Source: Dysgonamonadaceae bacterium (GTDB lineage Bacteria; Bacteroidota; Bacteroidia; Bacteroidales; Azobacteroidaceae). Taken from it: 6,915 nucleotides of DNA. The DNA lies in contig JAITCT010000020.1 of NCBI GenBank assembly GCA_031282925.1, positions 1-6,915 on the forward strand. Reading direction: 5' to 3'. Of this stretch, positions 1 through 5,861 are shown in pieces. Both the position numbers and the translations under genes were made by a program. Positions within the stretch are counted from its first letter, which is position 1. The number at the start of each line of letters is the position of its first letter. The notes beneath the pieces were generated by a model. That model was not told the DNA's origin. It worked only from the letters and a program-made list of their open reading frames with translations, and made no database searches.

Positions 1-1746
1 GATATGTGGCAATCTTCCGGCAAATATCAACCGAGGGCTGACCAGTTAAAACAAATTGCACCCGTAATCGTCGACATGGGTTGTTTCGCGAGAGTTGAAA
101 CCAATGGCGGAGCTTTTGAGCAGGTAAATTTACTGTATGGGGAAAATCCCAATCATGCCGTTCGCGAATTTACCGCTCCTTTTAACAAAGCGGGCATTCA
201 AACCCACATGCTTGACAGGGGTCTGAACGGATTGCGCATGAATCCCGTACCTTCCGACGTCAGGAAATTAATGTACAGAGTAAAACGCGCACAGGGCGTA
301 GATATTACCCGTATTTTCTGCGGGTTAAATGATACGAGAAATATCATTCCGTCAATTGAGTATGCAAAAGAAGGGGGAATGATTCCCCAGGCGGCACTAT
401 GTATCACCTGCTCGCCCATTCATACGGTTGATTATTACGTAAATTTAGCCGATAAACTGGTCGAAGCGGGCGCCGAAGAAATTTGCCTGAAAGACATGGC
501 CGGAGTAGGTCGCCCGTATAGTAACGGACAAATAATCAAAGGAATAAAAAAACGCCATCCGGAAATTCCGGTTCAATATCACGGTCATTCCGGGCCGGGA
601 TTTTCCGTAGCTTCCATGTTGGAAGCGGCTTATAACGGGGTTGATTATATTGACGTAGCGATGGAACCGTTGGCTTGGGGTATGATTCATCCCGACGTCA
701 TTACTGTTCAAGCCATGCTGAAAGACGCCGGATTTTCAGTGCCGGATATCCGCATGGAAGCTTATATGGAAGCTCGCCGGTTAACCCAAAGTTTCATTGA
801 CGATTTCCTGGGATTTTTCATTGATCCGAGTAATAAAATCATGACCTCACTGCTGGTCGGCTGCGGTCTTCCGGGTGGAATGATGGGTTCGATGATGGCC
901 GACCTGAAAGGGATGCACGGCGCAATTAATCTCGCTCTTAAACAAAACGGCAAAAAGGAAGTTTCGCTCAATAATCTGGTTGTCAGATTGTTCGGCGAAG
1001 TTGAATCCATTTGGCCGATGCTGGGTTATCCTCCGTTGGTTACGCCGTTCAGCCAATACGTTAAGAATACCGCTTTGATGAATATTTTTGCAGAAGCCAA
1101 AAACGAACCCCGTTTTTCAATGATTGATAAAGACAGCTGGAATATGATTCTCGGGAAAACGGGAAAACTTCCCGGCGCTTTAGCCCCTGAAATCATCGAA
1201 CTGGCAAAAGCAAACAATCTGGAATTTTACGAAGGAAATCCGCAGGATGCTTTTCCCGATGAATTAGACCGTTTCAAAGAAGAAATGAAAGCAAACGGTT
1301 GGGACGAAGGTCCGGATCAGGAAGAATTATTTGAATTTGCGATGCACGAACGCCAATACAGGGATATGAAATCGGGAGCCGCCAAAAACCGGTTTAACCA
1401 GGAGTTGGAACAGGCCAAAGAAAAAGCCCACGCGCCGGTTATTGTCAAACGGCCGGTTATTGAGATTCCGATGTTCAGTTTTGAAGAAATTACTGCCGAA
1501 TATCCACATGCGAAACCCGTACACGCGCCTTGCAAAGGAAAAGTTCTCTGGCAATATGACATGATGGATGTTTCGACTGCGCCTTTTGAAGGAGCAAGCA
1601 TTAAAAAAGGCGACAATTTGTGTTATATCCAGAATATATACGGCATAGAACCGGTTCCCGTCGGCTACGACGGAGTCATCGTCGGTACGTATGCAAACCA
1701 GGGAAAGGAAGTTCAAAAAGGGGAAATATTGGCGTTTATCAATTAA
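1..1746 (+). CDS. oadA: Biotin-dependent carboxyltransferase subunit (oxaloacetate decarboxylase alpha / pyruvate carboxylase subunit B type), 5' partial
   Basis: Family role: moves a carboxyl group between carboxybiotin and pyruvate/oxaloacetate in the cytoplasm, as part of a decarboxylase pump or a split pyruvate carboxylase. The frame is open from base 1 with no start, and the first codon is the Asp of an expected RDxxQS motif, so about ten N-terminal residues probably lie upstream; the ATG at 4 is not the real start. Numbering from that Met: TIM-barrel carboxyltransferase about 1-270; metal-site residues are the leading Asp, Lys163 in CLKDMAG (the carbamylated lysine of the family) and His193/His195 in YHGHSG. 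The conserved PYC_OADA C-terminal region spans about 275-450 (LPGGMMGS 289-296, PPLVTPFSQYV near 345). A charged linker follows, then a biotinyl-like domain about 504-580 with Tyr546 in place of the biotinylated Lys. The total of about 590 residues is normal for the family. No beta or gamma pump subunit is visible downstream, so decarboxylase versus carboxylase cannot be settled here; pycB is the alternative name. Confidence 0.88.
   Translation, partial: DMWQSSGKYQPRADQLKQIAPVIVDMGCFARVETNGGAFEQVNLLYGENPNHAVREFTAPFNKAGIQTHMLDRGLNGLRMNPVPSDVRKLMYRVKRAQGVDITRIFCGLNDTRNIIPSIEYAKEGGMIPQAALCITCSPIHTVDYYVNLADKLVEAGAEEICLKDMAGVGRPYSNGQIIKGIKKRHPEIPVQYHGHSGPGFSVASMLEAAYNGVDYIDVAMEPLAWGMIHPDVITVQAMLKDAGFSVPDIRMEAYMEARRLTQSFIDDFLGFFIDPSNKIMTSLLVGCGLPGGMMGSMMADLKGMHGAINLALKQNGKKEVSLNNLVVRLFGEVESIWPMLGYPPLVTPFSQYVKNTALMNIFAEAKNEPRFSMIDKDSWNMILGKTGKLPGALAPEIIELAKANNLEFYEGNPQDAFPDELDRFKEEMKANGWDEGPDQEELFEFAMHERQYRDMKSGAAKNRFNQELEQAKEKAHAPVIVKRPVIEIPMFSFEEITAEYPHAKPVHAPCKGKVLWQYDMMDVSTAPFEGASIKKGDNLCYIQNIYGIEPVPVGYDGVIVGTYANQGKEVQKGEILAFIN
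1513..1743 (+). other. Degenerate biotinyl/lipoyl-like domain lacking the acceptor lysine
   Basis: This encodes about residues 504-580 at the C terminus of the carboxyltransferase. It has the layout of a biotinyl domain: a VHAPCKGKV start, a GASIKKGDNLCYI strand-turn-strand, and a closing GKEVQKGEILAFI segment. At the hairpin tip, canonical domains read E-A-M-K-M/T after the CYI strand. Here the residues are Gln543-Asn-Ile-Tyr546-Gly, so the lysine position is tyrosine (codon 1639-1641). The fold looks kept while the modification site is absent. Biotin would then have to sit on a separate carrier protein not in this window. Confidence 0.75.
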
Positions 1747-1796
1747 CATCTTACCCTCCCAACTTCCCTTCAGGGGAAGTTGAGGGTAATTGTTAA
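1743..1796. terminator. Long imperfect hairpin at the end of the carboxyltransferase gene
   Basis: Stems: TTACCCTC (1751-1758) pairs with GAGGGTAA (1782-1789), and AACTTCCC (1761-1768) pairs with GGGAAGTT (1774-1781). A CC bulge lies at 1759-1760 and a five-base TTCAG loop at 1769-1773. An outer TTAACA (1743-1748) also pairs with TGTTAA (1791-1796), taking in the stop codon. It lies between converging genes and could end transcription from either side. No clear U-tract follows on either strand, so intrinsic termination is inferred. The CCCTCCCAACTTCCC/GGGGAAGTTGAGGG pattern may belong to a dispersed intergenic repeat. Confidence 0.6.
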
Positions 1797-1958
1797 ACCT
1801 TATGGACGCCGAATTTATTTGGAATGTCATTTGGCTTTATCTACAGCGGTGTGATGCCGACTGCCGAAGAACAATTAGAAGACATTCGGGCTTGTGTGTC
1901 TCAACTTTGCACCTCCTCCGCAATTTCCTCAACCGTAACCGGAAGCCGTTTTTCGTAA
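1797..1958 (+). other. Spacer with a short coding-like frame, possible gene relic
   Basis: The 104 bases between the hairpin and the aminopeptidase stop hold no convincing gene. One forward frame, open from 1797 with an ATG at 1824 and a stop at 1956-1958, reads MSFGFIYSGVMPTAEEQLED and continues with ordinary-looking codons. The first 26 residues are outside the aminopeptidase gene; the rest is antisense to its 3' end and reads as meaningless shadow (Ser/Thr-rich). I do not recognise the peptide. It may be the decayed remnant of a longer gene or chance. There is no promoter or ribosome site. Confidence 0.2.
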
Positions 1959-3292
1959 ACCGGCCGGCAACCTTGGGAAGTGATGACAATATCATCCTCC
2001 AAGCGGATGCCGCCAAAATCATAAAAATCTTTCAGCTTCTCAAATCGGATAAAATCGGCATTGATTTTTTCTGCTTTCCATTTTTCAATCAACTGCGGAA
2101 TAAAATAAATTCCCGGTTCGACAGTTAAAACATGACCGGGTTCCAGTCTTTTGCCAAAGCGCAGACTTCTGTAACCAAACAGGGTATCCCGTTTTGTCTC
2201 TTCGTCATAACCGACCAAGGTTTCGCCTAAATTTTCCATATCATGAACATCCAAACCCATGGCATGACCTAATCCGTGGGGCATGAACAAAGCTGGGACG
2301 CCTGCTTCAAGCGCTGCCTCCGTATCGCCTTTTACCAGTCCGAGGTCGCGCAAGCCTTCAAAGATAATGCGGTAAGCGTTGCGATGAACACTTTTGTAGG
2401 TAATGCCCGGTTTGGCCATAGCAATTGAGTCGTTTAAGGCGTGCAGAACAATGTTATGAATATTTTTTTGCCGTTCGTTGTATTCGCCGTCAACAGCCGT
2501 TGTCCGAGTAAAATCGGAAGCATAATAATTCAAGTTTTCCGCGCCTGCGTCGCACAACATTAATCGTCTGGGTTTCAGTATGCCGCTATGGTTGTGATTA
2601 TGCAGCGTTTGCCCATTCATTGACAAAATGGTTGGAAACGAAACCCGATTTCCGACTGAAATTGCCAAACCTTCTATCGTTCCTGCAATTTCCCGTTCCG
2701 ATACTCCCTGTCTGCACATCTTCATGGCAACAATATGCATCGCATAACCCGTTTTTCCGGCGTCTTCCAGTTCTGCCAATTCTTCGGTCGATTTAATCAA
2801 ACGCATCCGGATAATGGCTTGGGTAAGTTCAAGCGAAAAACCGGATATGATCGCATAGGCTTTTTCCCCAAATATTTCACTTAAAATCAATTGATTCCGG
2901 TAACGATGAGGATTTAAATAGTGAATAATCCGGTTGGATTTCAAACCGTTTCCGATAATTGTTGTTAACTCCGTGAAAGGCCGTACATTGTCAATACCCA
3001 CTTCTGCCGCCCGTTCTTTCAGGGAAGGCAGGTTTCCCATCCAAATGACGTCGTCAATCGTGAGTTCATCCCCAAGTAAATACTCTTTGTTTTGTTCGAT
3101 GTCAAGAATATAAGCCAAGTCGGGTGTATCAAGTCCGACATAGTAAATAAAGGAACTGTCTTGCCGGAATATATAGTCATTTCCCGCATAATTCATGGCG
3201 GCTTCTCCGTTTCCCAACAACAGGACAATGCCTGATTTCACCGATTTTTTCAATACTTCGCGTCTTTTGATGTAAATTTCTTTGTTGAACAT
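1901..3292 (-). CDS. pepP: Xaa-Pro aminopeptidase (aminopeptidase P, M24B)
   Basis: A cytoplasmic dimetal peptidase that removes an N-terminal residue preceding proline, helping recycle proline-containing peptides. The 463 residues show the two-domain plan of the family: an AMP_N creatinase-like domain (about 1-150, including FRQDSSFIYYVG at 42-53) and a pita-bread catalytic domain (about 175-445). All five metal ligands are visible: Asp248 (CDAG), Asp260 (SDFTRT), His343 (HGLGHAMG), Glu392 (TVEPGIY) and Glu432 (IRLEDD). His339 and His350 (VHD) of the active site are also present. About 40 residues separate the last two ligands, more than in E. coli PepP; the extra segment (IPQLIEKWKAEKINADF) resembles the insert I associate with prolidase-like and Bacteroidetes members. 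No signal peptide is seen. The start at 3290-3292 gives the full AMP_N domain; no Shine-Dalgarno or clear -7 box precedes it. It is transcribed alone, convergent with the carboxyltransferase gene. Confidence 0.93.
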   Translation of the reverse strand: MFNKEIYIKRREVLKKSVKSGIVLLLGNGEAAMNYAGNDYIFRQDSSFIYYVGLDTPDLAYILDIEQNKEYLLGDELTIDDVIWMGNLPSLKERAAEVGIDNVRPFTELTTIIGNGLKSNRIIHYLNPHRYRNQLILSEIFGEKAYAIISGFSLELTQAIIRMRLIKSTEELAELEDAGKTGYAMHIVAMKMCRQGVSEREIAGTIEGLAISVGNRVSFPTILSMNGQTLHNHNHSGILKPRRLMLCDAGAENLNYYASDFTRTTAVDGEYNERQKNIHNIVLHALNDSIAMAKPGITYKSVHRNAYRIIFEGLRDLGLVKGDTEAALEAGVPALFMPHGLGHAMGLDVHDMENLGETLVGYDEETKRDTLFGYRSLRFGKRLEPGHVLTVEPGIYFIPQLIEKWKAEKINADFIRFEKLKDFYDFGGIRLEDDIVITSQGCRPVYEKRLPVTVEEIAEEVQS

Positions 3293-3351
3293 AAATGTAT
3301 TATTTAAAATTTGTAATAATGTTATTTGCTCCCTAACTCTCTAAAGGATAG

Positions 3352-3369
3352 ATTTTGCCACAGCAAAAT
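3352..3369. repeat. Short perfect hairpin
   Basis: ATTTTGC (3352-3358) pairs with GCAAAAT (3363-3369) around a CACA loop: seven perfect pairs. No U-run follows on either strand, so it is not a typical terminator. It lies about 60 bp upstream of the aminopeptidase start and could be an operator, part of a decayed repeat, or chance. Confidence 0.45.
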
Positions 3370-3421
3370 ATTCAATCACTGCCCCCACGTTCTTTCTTTA
3401 AAGGGCGGGAGATAACCATCA

Positions 3422-3495
3422 AAACTGCTTTATCTGGTTTATTCGTCATTACTAAATAATCGTAGTTGTCATTGCAATGACGGCAACAGCAGTTT
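3422..3495. repeat. Nested inverted-repeat block with a 14-bp palindrome
   Basis: The outer arms AAACTGCT (3422-3429) and AGCAGTTT (3488-3495) are perfect complements. Inside, CGTCATT (3444-3450) can pair with AATGACG (3476-3482). The latter also belongs to a perfect palindrome, GTCATTGCAATGAC (3468-3481), so two competing foldings exist. The block ends about 40 bp before the HAD-gene promoter box. It could be an operator, or a dispersed intergenic repeat; nothing in one copy decides between them. Confidence 0.45.
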
Positions 3496-3536
3496 GAAAT
3501 TCACCGGTAAAATTATAATAAATCCGTTAAATAAAT

Positions 3537-3544
3537 TACCTTTG
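3537..3544 (+). promoter_or_regulatory. Bacteroidota -7 promoter box for the HAD gene
   Basis: TACCTTTG matches the Bacteroidota sigma-ABfr -7 consensus TAnnTTTG exactly. Transcription would start near 3550, giving a leader of only about 15 nt before the ATG at 3566. No good TTTG is seen at the -33 position. The box supports 3566 over the upstream TTG at 3494 as the start. Confidence 0.6.
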
Positions 3545-3565
3545 CGGGATAAAATTCAATATATC

Positions 3566-4192
3566 ATGCAGAAATTAGATTTAACAGGCATTAAAAACAT
3601 AGTATTTGATTTGGGCGGTGTTATTATTACTTTGGAGCGGGCGGAAGCAGTGCGCCGGTTTAGAGAAGCAGGGTTGAAAAATGCGGAAGAATTGTTGGAT
3701 GCTTACCATCAAAAAGGTATTTTTCTCAAACTGGAAGAAGGTAAATTAACGAAAGAGGAATTTTACGATGCCTTACGGGAAGAAGCAGGCCGGGATATAC
3801 CTGCCGAGGTCATTGACAACGCCTGGATGGGTTTCTTGAAGGAAGTTCCCGAATACAAACTGGAAATGCTGGAAACATTAAGAAAAAACTATAAAATATA
3901 CTTATTGAGCAACACCAATCCGGTGATTATGGATTGGGCGAAATCTCCCGCTTTTTCATCACAAAGGAAAAGTATCAACTGCTTTTTCGATAAAATTTAT
4001 GCGTCCTATCAAATCGGATGTACCAAACCTGCCCCGGAAATTTTCGCGTTCATGCTTGCCGATGCCGGCATAGTACCTTCCGAAACTTTATTTATAGATG
4101 ATGGAATTGCTAACATCGAAATGGGTAAAAAATTAGGGATGAAAACTTATTTGGCAAGAAACGGGGAGGATTTCCGGTATATTTTCAGTTGA
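3566..4192 (+). CDS. HAD-superfamily hydrolase (subfamily IA, YihX-like phosphatase)
   Basis: A probable cytoplasmic Mg-dependent phosphatase acting on a small phosphorylated metabolite; the closest named relative I recognise is the glucose-1-phosphatase YihX. The protein has 208 residues, usual for the subfamily. HAD motifs appear in order: motif I VFDLGGVI with nucleophile Asp15, motif II LLSNTN with Ser115, motif III Lys154 (TKPAPEIF), and motif IV FIDDG with Asp178/Asp179. The helical cap lies about 20-95. Motif I is D-x-G rather than the textbook D-x-D, so the usual acid/base Asp is glycine, as in many FDLGGV-type members. No signal peptide. The ATG at 3566 is chosen because it places motif I at the usual distance and lies just downstream of a -7 box. 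The substrate cannot be read from the sequence. It is single-gene and convergent with the DUF1460 gene. Confidence 0.88.
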   Translation: MQKLDLTGIKNIVFDLGGVIITLERAEAVRRFREAGLKNAEELLDAYHQKGIFLKLEEGKLTKEEFYDALREEAGRDIPAEVIDNAWMGFLKEVPEYKLEMLETLRKNYKIYLLSNTNPVIMDWAKSPAFSSQRKSINCFFDKIYASYQIGCTKPAPEIFAFMLADAGIVPSETLFIDDGIANIEMGKKLGMKTYLARNGEDFRYIFS

Positions 4193-4207
4193 TGTGATTT
4201 TTAAGGT

Positions 4208-5080
4208 CTATGGCAAAGGATGCAATACGATGACGCCCGTATAGGATTTAATTTTGTTGCAGTAATCCGCTAATGATTCGGGGTTGATGATCACTTTTCC
4301 TGCTGTGGACGAGGCATGAATAAAAGTTAACTGCCCTTTATGCCGGTAAGCAATTCCCAAGTGGGAAATGTCCAGTCCGGCAATGGAGGTCGTGAAACAA
4401 ACGATATCGCCGCTCTTTATCAGCGTTTGATGTGTGCCTATGTCCCGTTTGGAGATGAAGTAATAATTCCCGCGCCGGTTGATTTCCCGTTCTATCGTTT
4501 CGGTTTCTTTCACCGCTTGGGGATTGTTTTTCAAGTGCTTGTATTTCATATAATTTTCGGACATGAAAGATACGCTCGGCTTGAATTTTTTTCCACCCAA
4601 AGCATGGGTTATATCTTCTGCGACGCCTTTTTTTACATTATCGAAAATCCAGTCGGAAGTGTAATGCAGTCGGGAAGTGCAGGTATTTATAACGCCGTCC
4701 CGGTAACGAATCAGCCTCAATTCCTGCACAAAACGGTTCATGTCGGGATTTGGATACCGGAGTGTGCGGGACAAAGCCAGGCAGTTTTCGACAAAAGTCA
4801 GGCAATCCATTTCACGGAAATTGATTATTAAATCCTCCGTATCAAGCATATCCAAAGTATGGGCAGCATAAGGAGTATTCAGGAAAAAGAGGGCGGTGTG
4901 CACTACATTGCTGTCAACTGTGCTTCGGGGCGCCGATTGGAGAAATTTCTCAAGAATTTCCAAATCCAGGTTCCAGTCGGAGCTTATTTGAGCTGTAAGA
5001 TTTTCCGGAAATAACAGGAAAAACGTTAATATTAAAGAGAGCATTGCTGCATTTGTATTGTGTGCATTATAATTTTCCAT
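4208..5080 (-). CDS. Secreted DUF1460 protein, N-acetylmuramoyl-L-alanine amidase-like (NlpC/P60 superfamily)
   Basis: This is a 290-residue protein of the DUF1460 (amidase-like) family, papain-fold enzymes thought to cut peptidoglycan peptides; the role here is inferred. Family landmarks: FLNTPYAAHTLD (66-77), NFREMDCLTFVEN (87-99) with probable nucleophile Cys93, RYRDGVINTCTSRLHYTSDW (125-144), SFMSEN (171-176), then GDIVCFTTSIAGLDISHLGI with probable catalytic His240 and FIHASS (His255). The N terminus has a hydrophobic stretch (about 14-26) and a likely cleavage after Ala30 (LTA|Q), so the mature protein would be periplasmic or exported. The annotated start gives an n-region without any Lys or Arg. 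An alternative Met13 (codon 5042-5044) leaves the hydrophobic core almost at the start. The start at 5078-5080 is about 18 nt below the expected transcription start of a -7-like box on this strand. It is divergent from upp, and its 3' end lies 15 bp from the HAD gene's stop. Confidence 0.87.
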   Translation of the reverse strand: MENYNAHNTNAAMLSLILTFFLLFPENLTAQISSDWNLDLEILEKFLQSAPRSTVDSNVVHTALFFLNTPYAAHTLDMLDTEDLIINFREMDCLTFVENCLALSRTLRYPNPDMNRFVQELRLIRYRDGVINTCTSRLHYTSDWIFDNVKKGVAEDITHALGGKKFKPSVSFMSENYMKYKHLKNNPQAVKETETIEREINRRGNYYFISKRDIGTHQTLIKSGDIVCFTTSIAGLDISHLGIAYRHKGQLTFIHASSTAGKVIINPESLADYCNKIKSYTGVIVLHPLP

Positions 5081-5105
5081 AAATTTTTATTTTAGAAATA
5101 CGGTA

Positions 5106-5113
5106 CGAAGATA
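5106..5113 (-). promoter_or_regulatory. Probable -7 box for the DUF1460 gene
   Basis: Read on the minus strand this is TATCTTCG, one base from TAnnTTTG. Transcription would start near 5098, about 18 nt before the ATG at 5078-5080. It is preceded by TTTTTATGC, identical to the bases preceding the upp -7 box. No -33 TTTG is obvious. Confidence 0.45.
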
Positions 5114-5182
5114 GCATAAAAACCTTACTTAACGCATAAAAATTGGAGAGACTGCCCATCGCGACAGTTTTTATGCTATCTT
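5108..5182. repeat. 15-bp inverted repeat spanning divergent promoters
   Basis: AAGATAGCATAAAAA (5108-5122) is the exact reverse complement of TTTTTATGCTATCTT (5168-5182), with a 45-bp spacer. The core GCATAAAAA occurs a further time in direct orientation at 5134-5142, making three copies in 69 bp. Each arm contains most of one predicted -7 box plus the bases before it, so both directions share almost the same core promoter. Either the promoter was duplicated, or a common regulator binds the arms. Confidence 0.7.
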
Positions 5183-5184
5183 TG
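5177..5184 (+). promoter_or_regulatory. Bacteroidota -7 promoter box for upp-ruvB
   Basis: TATCTTTG is an exact match to TAnnTTTG. The expected transcription start is near 5190, leaving a leader of about 12-14 nt before the ATG at 5203. No -33 TTTG is seen at the usual distance. The box argues against the longer frame that begins at a TTG at 5143, which would start upstream of the promoter. Confidence 0.65.
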
Positions 5185-5202
5185 CAAAATAATATTTTAT
5201 TC

Positions 5203-5859
5203 ATGATTGTAAATAATTTAGGAGAAAACAACAGCATTCTCAATCAATTTATTGCGGAACTTCGGGATATTCATATTCATGGCGACAGACTGCGTTTCCG
5301 GAGAAATATTGAACGTATCGGTGAAATTATGTCGTATGAAATCAGCAAATCATTGCAGTACAAAACGATTGACGTACAAACGCCTTTGGGTGTAAAACCC
5401 GTTTCCGTTCCGGACGAACAAATTGTCCTGGCTACCATTCTTCGAGCCGGATTGCCTTTCCATCAAGGATTCCTTTCATATTTCGACAAGGCCGAAAATG
5501 CTTTTATTTCTGCGTCTCGTAAATATAACGAAACGCACAGCGTTTTTACGATTGACATAGGCTACTTATCTTCCCCGTCCATAGAAGGAAAAACATTGAT
5601 TATCATTGATCCGATGCTGGCGACAGGCAGTTCCCTGGAGTCGGGTTATCAAAATTTGTTACATCGGGGAAATCCCGCCAAAATCCATGTGGCCTGTGTC
5701 ATTGCCGGCCGGCAAGGGATTGATGCGGCCTGTAAAATATTTCCCGAAGACAAAACTGCTATTTGGGTGGCAGCCGTTGATCCTCATTTGAACGATAAAG
5801 CATATATCGTTCCCGGATTGGGCGACGCCGGGGATTTGGCTTACGGAGAAAAGATTTAG
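5203..5859 (+). CDS. upp: Uracil phosphoribosyltransferase
   Basis: Cytoplasmic pyrimidine-salvage enzyme: uracil + PRPP gives UMP + diphosphate. The 218 residues match the Bacteroidales form of the family in length. Visible motifs: [18 protein letters not shown] (31-48); TILRAGLPF (78-86), the conserved RAG segment; the PRPP-binding loop [11 protein letters not shown] (134-144); and the uracil-binding [16 protein letters not shown] (201-216) near the C terminus. The ATG at 5203 is chosen because it yields the usual family N terminus ([11 protein letters not shown] follows within 12 residues) and lies just below a -7 box. A leftward TTG extension would add 20 residues encoded partly by the promoter. 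There is no obvious Shine-Dalgarno. The stop is 2 bp before ruvB, so the two are almost certainly co-transcribed. Confidence 0.95.
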   Translation: MIVNNLGENNSILNQFIAELRDIHIHGDRLRFRRNIERIGEIMSYEISKSLQYKTIDVQTPLGVKPVSVPDEQIVLATILRAGLPFHQGFLSYFDKAENAFISASRKYNETHSVFTIDIGYLSSPSIEGKTLIIIDPMLATGSSLESGYQNLLHRGNPAKIHVACVIAGRQGIDAACKIFPEDKTAIWVAAVDPHLNDKAYIVPGLGDAGDLAYGEKI

Positions 5860-5861
5860 CA

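Larger units (their letters stand above)
3293..3565. other. Divergent intergenic region between the aminopeptidase and HAD genes
   Basis: This 273-bp region separates two divergent starts. It holds an 18-bp hairpin (3352-3369), a nested inverted-repeat block (3422-3495) with a 14-bp perfect palindrome, and a Bacteroidota -7 box (3537-3544) for the rightward gene. The stretch around 3380-3412 (a C-run, CTTTCTTTAAAG, then GGGCGGGAG) looks like a decayed stem-loop. I find no tRNA, no known riboswitch and no believable small gene. A TTG-started extension of the HAD frame from 3494 lies upstream of the promoter box and is not credible. Confidence 0.6.

Noticed and set aside
1327..1830. 167-codon reverse frame across the carboxyltransferase 3' end
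   Set aside because: Lies antisense to a conserved coding region and runs through the terminator hairpin; no recognisable domain.
1903..1920. GGAGGTG on the minus strand as a Shine-Dalgarno site
   Set aside because: It encodes the last residues of the aminopeptidase and no start codon follows at a useful distance.
1790..2128. 112-codon forward frame
   Set aside because: Mostly antisense to the aminopeptidase gene, TTG-started, and shows no family features.
3292..3299. TACATTTA on the minus strand as a -7 box for the aminopeptidase
   Set aside because: It lacks the final G and overlaps the ATG, so it would not leave room for the start codon.
3494..3565. Upstream TTG start adding 24 residues to the HAD protein
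   Set aside because: It begins upstream of an exact -7 promoter box (3537-3544), and the extra residues precede the normal HAD N terminus.
4340..4831. 163-codon forward frame opposite the DUF1460 gene
   Set aside because: Entirely within a well-supported gene on the other strand; its composition looks like a reverse-complement shadow.
5143..5202. Upstream TTG start adding 20 residues to Upp
   Set aside because: It would be translated from promoter DNA containing the -7 box at 5177-5184; the ATG at 5203 gives the usual family N terminus.
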